Shown here piece by piece: positions 1 through 5,607 of a stretch of 5,625 nucleotides of DNA. The notes under the pieces were generated by a model that saw only the letters and a list, made by a program, of their open reading frames with translations, ran no database searches and was not told the DNA's origin. The translations under genes and the position numbers were made by a program. The stretch comes from Nitrospiraceae bacterium (lineage in GTDB: Bacteria; Nitrospirota; Nitrospiria; Nitrospirales; Nitrospiraceae), in NCBI GenBank assembly GCA_005800255.1, contig SYGW01000090.1:1-5625 (forward strand), given 5' to 3'. The first letter of the stretch is position 1, and every line of letters starts with the position of its first letter.

Positions 1-594
1 CCCATTAGCCCCCGTGGGGTCTACGATGAGGCCAAACGGTTTGCCGAAGCCATGACCATGGCCTTCCATCGCTACCATGGGGTCGATACCAGGATCGTGC
101 GGATCTTCAATACCTTCGGCCCACGCATGAGGCCGCACGATGGCCGGGTTGTTTCCAATTTTATCGTCCAGGCGCTTCAGGGCAAGCCGCTCAGCGTATT
201 CGGCGACGGGCTCCAGACCAGGAGTTTTTGTTACGTCGACGATCTGGCCCGCGGCATTATCTCCTTGCTCATGCTGGATTCTGACAAGACGCCTGAGCAG
301 CGGACGGATCGCAAGTTCCTCGTCTCGGGGAATGCAGGGGTCGAGACGGCCAGCATGCATGAGCCGGTGAATATCGGGAATCCGCGTGAGCTCACGGTAT
401 TGGAAATCGCGAAACTGGTGTTGGGACTCACCCGCTCATCGAGCCAGATCACCTATCATCCCTTGCCGGCCGATGATCCGAAAGTCAGACGGCCGGATAT
501 TTCCCGCGCGCGCGCGCTGCTGAACTGGGAAGCCCAAGTGCCGCTTGAAGATGCCCTCCTTCGCACGATCGACTACTTCAAGAAAGTCATCTAG
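1..594 (+). CDS. UDP-glucuronate decarboxylase (UDP-xylose synthase)-like NAD-dependent sugar epimerase/dehydratase, 5' partial
   Basis: The frame is open from base 1 to a TAG at 592-594, so the N-terminal half, including the Rossmann GxxGxxG loop, lies outside the window. The visible part starts at the extended-SDR catalytic YxxxK motif (YDEAK, visible residues 8-12). It continues with [22 protein letters not shown], a sugar-binding FGDG.QTRSF segment, YVDDL, NIGNP and a DDP..RRPDI.RA...L.W tail. These blocks are characteristic of UDP-glucuronate decarboxylases, which use NAD to oxidise and decarboxylate UDP-glucuronate to UDP-xylose in the cytosol for polysaccharide or glycan synthesis. Relative to the family wording as I remember it, about 26 extra residues (visible 95-120) separate the YVDDL helix from NIGNP. 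A dTDP-glucose 4,6-dehydratase is the main alternative; the GRVVSNF/QTRSF/NIGNP set favours the decarboxylase. Superfamily certain, substrate likely. Confidence 0.88.
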   Translation, partial: PISPRGVYDEAKRFAEAMTMAFHRYHGVDTRIVRIFNTFGPRMRPHDGRVVSNFIVQALQGKPLSVFGDGLQTRSFCYVDDLARGIISLLMLDSDKTPEQRTDRKFLVSGNAGVETASMHEPVNIGNPRELTVLEIAKLVLGLTRSSSQITYHPLPADDPKVRRPDISRARALLNWEAQVPLEDALLRTIDYFKKVI

Positions 595-598
595 TCTC

Positions 599-614
599 GG
601 CGCGGTCTCGCGCC
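599..614 (+). terminator. GC hairpin just after the epimerase stop codon, possible weak terminator
   Basis: A perfect 6-bp stem (GGCGCG at 599-604, CGCGCC at 609-614) closes a GTCT tetraloop, 4 bases after the TAG stop. It is followed by tatccc, not a T-run, so it is not a classical intrinsic terminator. It could stabilise the 3' end or mark a weak or factor-assisted stop before the proA promoter. The placement is suggestive; the function is inferred. Confidence 0.3.
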
Positions 615-646
615 TATCCCGTGGAAAACGGCTTGCAAGGGCCGCC

Positions 647-676
647 TTGACCGCATCGAAACTTCCGCTGTATCCT
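647..676 (+). promoter_or_regulatory. candidate sigma-70 promoter for proA
   Basis: TTGACC (647-652, five of six matches to the -35 consensus) and TATCCT (671-676, four of six to the -10) are separated by 18 bases in the only sizeable gap on the plus strand. Transcription would start near 683 and leave a leader of about 27 bases containing the ribosome-binding site. No operator or attenuator is visible. This is a motif match only. Confidence 0.4.
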
Positions 677-695
677 GTCCCGGTCTTACTATTTC

Positions 696-700
696 GAGGA
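696..700 (+). promoter_or_regulatory. ribosome-binding site of proA
   Basis: GAGGA ends 9 bases before the ATG at 710. It supports the long start of ProA over internal start codons closer to the point where ordinary ProA proteins begin. Confidence 0.55.
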
Positions 701-709
701 TAATTTTTT

Positions 710-2047
710 ATGTTGTCTGATCACAATCACCAGGCGAAAACGTCGGTCGAATCCATCGAAGCGGCGGGCGTGGAAGAGGTGGTCGCCCTCATTCCCATCC
801 CAGACTATGTCAATGAGTTGGTCGCACGAGCCAAGCAGGCCGCGACTCGGTTGGCGACGCTGTCAACGACAGTCAAGAACCGGGCTCTTTTGGCGATGGC
901 CGAAGCCCTGGAAGAGCATAAGGACGAGCTGATTGCCGCCAATGAGCTGGATCTGGAGGCTTTCGGGGCTGACCAGGATAAGAAGGCGATGGTGGACCGG
1001 CTGCGTCTGACGGAGGAGCGAATCGTCGAAATGGCGGTGGGCCTGCGTGAAGTAGCGGCGCTTCCCGATCCGCTCGGTACCATGCCGAAGATGTGGACGA
1101 GACCGAATGGGATGCAGGTCGGGCGTGTGCGGGTTCCGATCGGCGTCATCGGCATTATTTACGAGTCCCGTCCCAACGTTACGGCTGATTCCGCCGCCCT
1201 CTGTTTGAAGTCCGGTAACGTTTGTGTCCTCCGTGGCGGAAGCGAAGCGATCCATTCCAATACGGCAATTGCCACGGTCCTCTCGGAGGCGGCGGAAAAA
1301 GCCGGAGTTCCGGCCGGGGCGATCACCTTTGTCGCACGGCCGGAGCGCGAGCTGGTGCCTCTTCTATTGAAGCAGGATCGCCATATCGATCTGATTATTC
1401 CTCGCGGCGGCGAATCGCTGATGAAGGTCGTCACCGAACATGCCACGATTCCTGTCATCAAGCATGATGCCGGCGTCTGTCATATCTATGTCGATGGCGA
1501 TGCCGATCCTGCGATGGCCGAGTCGATCTGTTTCAACTCCAAGGTACAGCGGCCTTCGACCTGCAACGCAGTGGAGACGCTCCTGGTGCATCAGGGCATT
1601 GCCAGGAACTGGCTCGCGCCATTCATCGAGAAGTTAGTCGAGGCCAAGGTTGAGGTCCGCGGTTGTCCGAAGACCTGTCAGTTGTCATCCTCGGCCAAGC
1701 CGGCGAGCGACGAAGATTTTGGTAAAGAATTCCTCGACCTCACCGTGGCAGTCAAAGTGGTCAAGAACATCGATGAGGCCATGGAACATATCGCCCAATA
1801 TGGCTCGCGCCATACGGAAGCGATCGTGACGTCCGACTATCCCAAGGCCATGCGGTTTTTGCGGGAGGTGGATGCCAGTGCCGTGCTGGTGAACGCCTCC
1901 ACCAGATTGAACGATGGCTTTCAATTCGGGCTGGGCGCGGAAATCGGGATCAGCACGTCCCGCATCCATGCCCGCGGCCCGATGGGGCTGGAAGAGTTGA
2001 CCTGCTTCAAGTTTATCGTCTTGGGGAGCGGGCAAGTCCGCGAGTAA
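710..2047 (+). CDS. proA: gamma-glutamyl phosphate reductase (glutamate-5-semialdehyde dehydrogenase), proline biosynthesis
   Basis: ProA reduces L-glutamyl-5-phosphate with NADPH to glutamate-5-semialdehyde, the second step of proline synthesis in the cytosol. The 445-residue product carries the family hallmarks: VPIGVIGIIYESRPNVT (142-158), ALCLKSGN..VLRGGSEA (163-180), the LIIPRGGESLM block (228-238), IPVIKHDAGVCHIYVD (247-262), the catalytic cysteine in QRPSTCN (Cys285), and the C-terminal NASTR, FGLGAEIGIS and ARGPMGLEELT blocks. All align with my recollection of E. coli ProA (417 residues). The start at 710 has a GAGGA site at 696-700 and gives an N-terminal extension of about 32 residues, acidic and low in conservation, before the usual ELVARAKQA beginning. 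No proB is in view, so the usual proBA pairing is absent here or lies elsewhere. The stop directly abuts the next gene, implying co-transcription. Confidence 0.97.
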   Translation: MLSDHNHQAKTSVESIEAAGVEEVVALIPIPDYVNELVARAKQAATRLATLSTTVKNRALLAMAEALEEHKDELIAANELDLEAFGADQDKKAMVDRLRLTEERIVEMAVGLREVAALPDPLGTMPKMWTRPNGMQVGRVRVPIGVIGIIYESRPNVTADSAALCLKSGNVCVLRGGSEAIHSNTAIATVLSEAAEKAGVPAGAITFVARPERELVPLLLKQDRHIDLIIPRGGESLMKVVTEHATIPVIKHDAGVCHIYVDGDADPAMAESICFNSKVQRPSTCNAVETLLVHQGIARNWLAPFIEKLVEAKVEVRGCPKTCQLSSSAKPASDEDFGKEFLDLTVAVKVVKNIDEAMEHIAQYGSRHTEAIVTSDYPKAMRFLREVDASAVLVNASTRLNDGFQFGLGAEIGISTSRIHARGPMGLEELTCFKFIVLGSGQVRE

Positions 2048-3829
2048 ATGTTTGCTGATCCACTCTTGGCCGCATTGCACACAGCCGGCCATCTTCGTTT
2101 TTCCACGAACCGTCCCTTTGCGCAGGATCTCGAACAGGCGGGCGGGCGAGTCGTCCGCCAGGCTACAGGCCATCTGGTCTTCTATCGCCAGGGCGGGCGC
2201 AGATTTCTCGCCACCGATCCGGCAGGCAATCCGCTACATGAATGCGAGTGGGGGACCGACGCCGCAGGCCAGGCGATCCTCCTTCGCGCCAGGATCCGGT
2301 TGGATTGGGGGCAATGGGTCGGGTTGAAACCGGCTGGTTTGGTGAATGAAACCAGCCTCAACCTCGCGAGCAAACCAGGTTGGCAACGGCTCGCGGCTGA
2401 CGATCTGCGGGCGATGGCGGCTCAGGCGCTCCGGGTCCCGATCGAGGACGTGCGGTTTTTTTATCGCGATGAGGATCTCGTGATCGGACCGACTGGCCGG
2501 GCCACGATCCGTCAGCGGAAAGATGCCTTCTATGTGTTGCAGGACGGGGATTTCGAGGGGGCCAGATTCATGTCCTGTATGGGGGCGATGAGTTGGGCCT
2601 CGATCGATTTTCTGCCGGTCGTCGAACTCTTCAAGTCGCTCTTGCCGGGAACCGGGTCCGCGGTTTTTGAACTGATCCGCGGCCTCTATGACGATCAGAA
2701 CGAGGGGGGCCAGAATCCCAGGCCCTTGCGCTATCGCGGGATTCCTGCCTATCCGTCGGAAGCAGCCTTTCGTTTGTTTAGTAATTTCTTTACTCCCCAG
2801 GCTCCCGGTGGGGCCAACCCCTTCACGTTGTTTATGAATCAGGAACGGTCCAACCAGATCACTTGGCTGCCGGCTGGCACGATGCCGCTTCGATACTTTG
2901 ATCGGAGCGAGGGAACCTGCATGACTTTTCAAGGAGGTTTATTGCAGAAGGTCACCGTGGCGGCGGACTCCTCAGGGCTCTCCTACATGAGCCCGAAAGG
3001 CCGCCGCGTGTTGGCCTGCGATCGGAGCGCGGAGCTTGTCGGAGGGCAGGCCATCTTGAAGGATCGCGCCCGTGAGACGAAGTTGGCCGTGGTCTTGCCG
3101 CAAGAGAGCAAGGAGCAGCCAGGCGCATCAGTGGCCATGAGCCCGGCCGATTGGCGATCGGTCTTTGTCCAGGGGATTCCAGCGATCGCTCCTGCCGAGG
3201 CCTATGGCGCAGTGCTGCTCTATCCGGAAGACGAATCTGAAATCAATGAACGAGCGGCGCAGCCCTTCGTGGCGGATTATCTGCAGGACCTCGGCGAACA
3301 GGATCGGGAGATCGGCGCGGCCCTGTCTCATGCCGAGCAGGTCCTCATCGACAATGGCGACGCGGTGATTGCGACCTGCGTCCTCTTCGATCGGCCGCGA
3401 GACTATACGGTGCTCATTCATGAGGCGGCCCTGGCGCAAAAACAGGCGCAACACCTTTGGACCGTCTGCGCCGAGATGCAGCGGTGGGATTGGCTCTCAC
3501 GCATTCGATTCTTTCTTGCGAACGCGTTGCATGACTCAGCGGCCCCTCAGCTCTACGATTTGATCTATCGGTGGATCCCCTATGGCGAAGGGGAGCAGCC
3601 GGCCAGGCTGGTTGAAGGCATGAAGGAGATGGCGCGAACGCTTCGGGGAGGAGGCAATGCCTTCGTCATCGGTCCGGCCCAATTGGGCCGGCATGGCTCG
3701 TCCACGGGACTCCGCGTCTGCTGGGAGGAACCGGTCGAGCAGCTCCCCACTTTCCGGATGCATCGCACGATCCTGCCGAAAGCGAAGTTGCGGGCGGGGC
3801 TCACCTTATTGCACCTGAAGAAGGCCTAG
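2048..3829 (+). CDS. uncharacterised 593-residue protein with a methyltransferase-like C-terminal region
   Basis: I do not recognise this family. The ATG follows the proA TAA with no spacer (TAAATG). The nearest purine-rich stretch, GGGGAGCGGG at 2023-2032, is rather far upstream, so translation probably depends on coupling to proA. There is no signal peptide and no clear membrane segment, suggesting a cytosolic protein. Residues 1-370 hold aromatic and arginine-rich blocks such as LRYRGIPAYPSEAAFRLFSNFF (228-249) and a mixed beta-rich stretch around 270-350. From about 450 the pattern resembles a class I methyltransferase: a VLI strand and helix (455-474), YDLIY (503-507), then EGMKEMARTLRGGGNAFVIGP (523-543), the equivalent of the common REMARVLRPGG segment. 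The expected glycine-rich SAM loop is replaced by IHEAALAQ (457-464), so SAM binding is doubtful. GC and codon character match its neighbours. The reading frame is certain; the fold assignment is inference. Confidence 0.85.
   Translation: MFADPLLAALHTAGHLRFSTNRPFAQDLEQAGGRVVRQATGHLVFYRQGGRRFLATDPAGNPLHECEWGTDAAGQAILLRARIRLDWGQWVGLKPAGLVNETSLNLASKPGWQRLAADDLRAMAAQALRVPIEDVRFFYRDEDLVIGPTGRATIRQRKDAFYVLQDGDFEGARFMSCMGAMSWASIDFLPVVELFKSLLPGTGSAVFELIRGLYDDQNEGGQNPRPLRYRGIPAYPSEAAFRLFSNFFTPQAPGGANPFTLFMNQERSNQITWLPAGTMPLRYFDRSEGTCMTFQGGLLQKVTVAADSSGLSYMSPKGRRVLACDRSAELVGGQAILKDRARETKLAVVLPQESKEQPGASVAMSPADWRSVFVQGIPAIAPAEAYGAVLLYPEDESEINERAAQPFVADYLQDLGEQDREIGAALSHAEQVLIDNGDAVIATCVLFDRPRDYTVLIHEAALAQKQAQHLWTVCAEMQRWDWLSRIRFFLANALHDSAAPQLYDLIYRWIPYGEGEQPARLVEGMKEMARTLRGGGNAFVIGPAQLGRHGSSTGLRVCWEEPVEQLPTFRMHRTILPKAKLRAGLTLLHLKKA
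2332..2357. repeat. perfect 9-bp inverted repeat inside the 593-residue gene
   Basis: GGCTGGTTT (2332-2340) and AAACCAGCC (2349-2357) are exact reverse complements separated by 8 bases, about 285 bases into the gene. In mRNA this is a hairpin. It is not followed by a T-run, so it is not a terminator. It may be chance in coding DNA. Confidence 0.5.
3674..3691. repeat. perfect 18-bp palindrome CCGGCCCAATTGGGCCGG
   Basis: Two 9-base arms meet without a spacer, centred on AATT at 3681-3684. It lies in the coding sequence for PAQLGR, just after the GGGNAFVIGP segment of the 593-residue protein. Its length and exact symmetry would suit a dimeric DNA-binding protein or a cruciform, but no promoter is evident beside it and it may be a by-product of the codons. 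Confidence 0.6.
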
Positions 3830-3871
3830 CCTGCTTGCACTGGGTGTTCCAGATCGATTACGGTTGTTGCT

Positions 3872-4564
3872 ATGAATGAACCGACGTCAGAACAGATTGC
3901 GGGCGAGGAGCCGGGCGACAAGATCGTCATCTATTGGGAACGGGAATATTCGACGGCCATCGCGCCGGAGCGGCTGAAGCTCGATTTCATGCCGCATCGG
4001 CCCCTGCTGTCCGGAATGTCGCTGAACGAGCAGCGGACGGTGGCGGTCGAGGGCTACAAAGTGATTCCTGACGATTGCGGCCCGGTGCGCACGGTGGGCC
4101 AGTATGGCTGGCTCATTCGGTCTCCGGCTGACTGTAAAATTCGCCGCACGACGGAGGGGGTGAAGTGGCAGGCTCCGCCGATCCTGCCGGAGGAGCGGAT
4201 CCTGGGATACAAGTCCTTTTCGGGGACCTATGTCGATTTGATCTTAAACAGCGGGTATCCCAAGCTCTGCTGCGGGATCCGCTTCTACTATCCCAAGCAG
4301 GTGGGATTGATGATGAAGGACGTGCCGAACCACTTCTATCACTATCCCGATCGGACGTTTTTTGTGTGGGAGGGGATTAAGACGCAGGAGTACAAACGCA
4401 CACCGAACATGTACGAGTGGCTCCCGGACTACGACGCGTTCACGGCGAATTTCTTGTTGCAACTCACCAAGCCGACGACCATCAAACGGGGCGATCCCAT
4501 CGGGATCGTGGTGCCAGTGATGCTGCCCAAGCAGTTTGCGCTCGAAGAGCTCAAACGTCCCTAG
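3872..4564 (+). CDS. uncharacterised 230-residue protein, weakly DUF6065-like
   Basis: I cannot name its function. The protein is soluble, rich in aromatic residues and prolines, and lacks a signal peptide or membrane segment. Visible blocks are KIVIYWER (17-24), GPVRTVGQYGWLIRSPADCKI (70-90), GYKSFSGTYVDLIL (112-125), a Cys-Cys pair at 133-134, and ANFLLQLTKPTTIKRGDPIGIVVPV (192-216). The tryptophan-arginine-PA block followed by a late 'kRGdPigiv.PV' strand recalls DUF6065 proteins as I remember them; this is only a resemblance. The ATG at 3872 has no clear Shine-Dalgarno sequence, and no alternative start codon lies between the previous stop and this ATG. It sits 42 bases after the 593-residue gene, so the two are probably co-transcribed with proA and may act together. 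Its TAG is 7 bases from the convergent bactofilin stop. Confidence 0.85.
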   Translation: MNEPTSEQIAGEEPGDKIVIYWEREYSTAIAPERLKLDFMPHRPLLSGMSLNEQRTVAVEGYKVIPDDCGPVRTVGQYGWLIRSPADCKIRRTTEGVKWQAPPILPEERILGYKSFSGTYVDLILNSGYPKLCCGIRFYYPKQVGLMMKDVPNHFYHYPDRTFFVWEGIKTQEYKRTPNMYEWLPDYDAFTANFLLQLTKPTTIKRGDPIGIVVPVMLPKQFALEELKRP

Positions 4565-4571
4565 TATCCCG

Positions 4572-5019
4572 TTAGTAGTCTGGCGCGCGCAGCCGTCCGC
4601 GGTGGGCGGCGAGGTCGCGAATCCTCTCGTCTGCTGCATTGTGGCCTTCGACCCACGTATCGGCCCCCATATTGGACAGGCCGTGAAAGTGGGCGCTTCC
4701 CTCAATGGAAATCGACGGGGTGAGGGCATCGCCGATCAGCATTCCAGGGCTCATGATCATGACCTTTTCCGAGGCCGTGATATCGCCCTTGATTTTGCCG
4801 CTCGTGATCAAGACTCGCGCCTTGATGTTGCCCCTGACGATCGCGAGTTCCCCGACCGTCACGGTTCCGGTCGAGTGGAGTTCACCCCTCAAATTGGCCG
4901 TCAACGCGGACACTGCCTTGCAGGGTCAGGACGCCTTTGAAGACGACGTCTTTCCATAAGAACGTGAAATCTTCCTGGCCCGTCGCTGCCCCTTGCTGAT
5001 TTTTTCCGAACGCCCACAT
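4572..5019 (-). pseudogene. bactofilin (polymer-forming cytoskeletal protein), interrupted by a single-base frameshift
   Basis: Bactofilins form MreB-independent beta-helical filaments at the membrane that help shape the cell and position wall or polysaccharide machinery. The ATG at 5019-5017 follows a strong AAGGAGG site and gives 45 residues (MWAFGKNQQ ... VRVDGQFEG), then TGA at 4884-4882. The fold resumes at once in the next frame as ELHSTGTVTVGELAIVRGNI and continues through GKIKGDITASEKVMIMSPG to a TAA at 4574-4572. Removing one base from the four-C run at 4885-4888 (plus strand) restores a continuous 148-residue protein. Its FEG-ELH junction then matches DG-EIH in the neighbouring paralog, so the break is an indel and not a mis-called start. 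The MWAFGK N-terminus resembles the short membrane-targeting tail of bactofilins. Without correction, only a truncated 113-codon frame from a GTG at 4913 is left, which lacks the first strands. A sequencing error, a true mutation and recoding are not distinguishable here. Confidence 0.85.
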
Positions 5020-5024
5020 GGCAT

Positions 5025-5031
5025 CCTCCTT
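5025..5031 (-). promoter_or_regulatory. strong ribosome-binding site of the frameshifted bactofilin
   Basis: AAGGAGG on the minus strand ends 5 bases before the ATG at 5019-5017. It is the best Shine-Dalgarno match in the window. It fixes the gene start well upstream of the GTG at 4913 and shows that the 45 residues before the frameshift belong to the gene. Confidence 0.85.
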
Positions 5032-5155
5032 ACCTGTGCCCCCGGTGATGAAGCCTTGTGGCTTCCCGGACCGGCCGATCGTCGGCCTGCTTCATCCGAA
5101 TCGGGCTCCCATAGCGTGTGCCGTTCATAGGATAGGCAGTCAGGTTATGCTGCAT
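5030..5155 (-). CDS. possible 41-residue ORF between the two bactofilin genes
   Basis: An ATG at 5155-5153, 5 bases after the upstream bactofilin stop, opens a 41-codon frame that begins MQHNLTAYPM and ends with a basic, histidine-rich tail (RLHHRGHR). It stops at TAA 5032-5030, which overlaps the ribosome-binding site of the next gene. It has no Shine-Dalgarno sequence of its own, so expression would need coupling to the upstream gene. The product matches nothing I recognise. The inverted repeats inside it suggest the DNA may be constrained by RNA structure and not by coding. It may be chance. Confidence 0.25.
   Translation of the reverse strand: MQHNLTAYPMNGTRYGSPIRMKQADDRPVREATRLHHRGHR
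5047..5096 (-). promoter_or_regulatory. nested, competing inverted repeats ahead of the second bactofilin
   Basis: On the minus-strand transcript, GATGAAGC (5096-5089) can pair with GCTTCATC (5054-5047) around an inner hairpin GGCCGA/TCGGCC (5087-5082 with 5078-5073). Alternatively GAAGCC (5065-5060) can pair with GGCTTC (5055-5050) across a 4-base loop. The two folds share the 5047-5055 arm and exclude each other. The element ends about 16 bases before the AAGGAGG site, a position suited to controlling translation or transcript processing. No T-run follows, so it is not an intrinsic terminator. The pairing is seen; the role is inferred. Confidence 0.4.
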
Positions 5156-5160
5156 GGGTG

Positions 5161-5607
5161 TTAAGCATTGGCTCGTCTGACGGCTGCGACATCGGAATCA
5201 TCGACGGAGCGGAGCGGCATTTTACGTGGCACTTCCCGGATGGCCTGTGTCATTTCCAGCGTCCCGTTGAAGAGCACGCCGTTTTCGACGGAGATCATCG
5301 GCGTCTTCACTCCGCCATTGAGCACGGCGGGGGCGAGCAGCTTGATCTTCTCTTTGGCCACGACATCGCCGGTGATCTTTCCCATGCACACGATGGTGCC
5401 TGCGCTCACCTTGGCCGTGAGGACGGCTTCTTCTCCCACGAGCAAGGTCCCTTCGGTGTGGATCTCTCCATCGAGGAATCCATCGATCCGCACGGTCCCG
5501 CTATAGGAGATCATGCCCTTGAATTCGACGCCTTTTCCGACGAAGGCCACGACGGCTTCGTTCGACTCAGGTCTGGTATTCGGAGATGAAGGGATATTGC
5601 CCTCCAT
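5161..5607 (-). CDS. bactofilin (polymer-forming cytoskeletal protein), start possibly beyond the window
   Basis: From the ATG at 5607-5605 the protein has 148 residues. After a disordered, proline/serine-rich N-terminus (1-18) comes the bactofilin core: VEFKGMISYSGTVRIDG (27-43), DGEIHTEGTLLVGEEA (46-61), then turns of a right-handed beta-helix (GKITGDVVAKEKIKLLAPA, 76-94; KTPMISVENGVLFNG, 101-115). A charged tail (122-148) follows. It would polymerise into membrane-associated filaments that act as a scaffold for envelope-shaping enzymes. No ribosome-binding site precedes this ATG, and the frame stays open upstream to base 5625 (adding PQSLSD), so the real start, perhaps with an MW-type membrane-targeting tail like its neighbour, may be outside the window. 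It is the likely first gene of a tandem pair with the frameshifted paralog 142 bases downstream. Family certain, start uncertain. Confidence 0.93.
   Translation of the reverse strand: MEGNIPSSPNTRPESNEAVVAFVGKGVEFKGMISYSGTVRIDGFLDGEIHTEGTLLVGEEAVLTAKVSAGTIVCMGKITGDVVAKEKIKLLAPAVLNGGVKTPMISVENGVLFNGTLEMTQAIREVPRKMPLRSVDDSDVAAVRRANA

Noticed and set aside
505..517. Alternating CG tract (13 bases) that could form Z-DNA
   Set aside because: It falls in the epimerase coding sequence for SRARA and is explained by GC-rich arginine and alanine codons. There is no other sign of function.
1685..2173. Minus-strand frame of 162 codons across the proA end
   Set aside because: It is antisense to conserved ProA motifs and has no family features, so it is a shadow.
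2234..2932. Long minus-strand open frame of 232 codons
   Set aside because: It is antisense to the well-supported 593-residue gene and its translation has no recognisable domain. It lacks a ribosome-binding site and looks like a GC-driven shadow.
3827..3871. The 593- and 230-residue genes are in the same frame, separated by TAG and 14 open codons, suggesting readthrough or an ancestral fusion
   Set aside because: Fourteen stop-free codons in GC-rich DNA are common by chance. Both proteins have plausible independent ends, and no readthrough context is visible.
4565..4571. Bidirectional terminator between the convergent genes
   Set aside because: Only 7 bases separate the stops. I found no hairpin with a T-run on either strand around the junction.
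4882..4890. prfB-type programmed +1 frameshift at GGG-TGA in the bactofilin
   Set aside because: The stop context is reminiscent, but there is no separate upstream Shine-Dalgarno element at the required spacing; the GAGGGG overlaps the slip site. A simple indel in a four-base run is the better explanation.
4536..4940. Plus-strand frame of 134 codons overlapping the 230-residue gene's end
   Set aside because: It overlaps the 3' end of one gene and lies antisense to the frameshifted bactofilin, with no start signal.
5158..5589. Plus-strand frame of 143 codons opposite the bactofilin
   Set aside because: It mirrors a clear bactofilin on the other strand. Its histidine/aspartate-rich composition is typical of a reverse-frame artefact.
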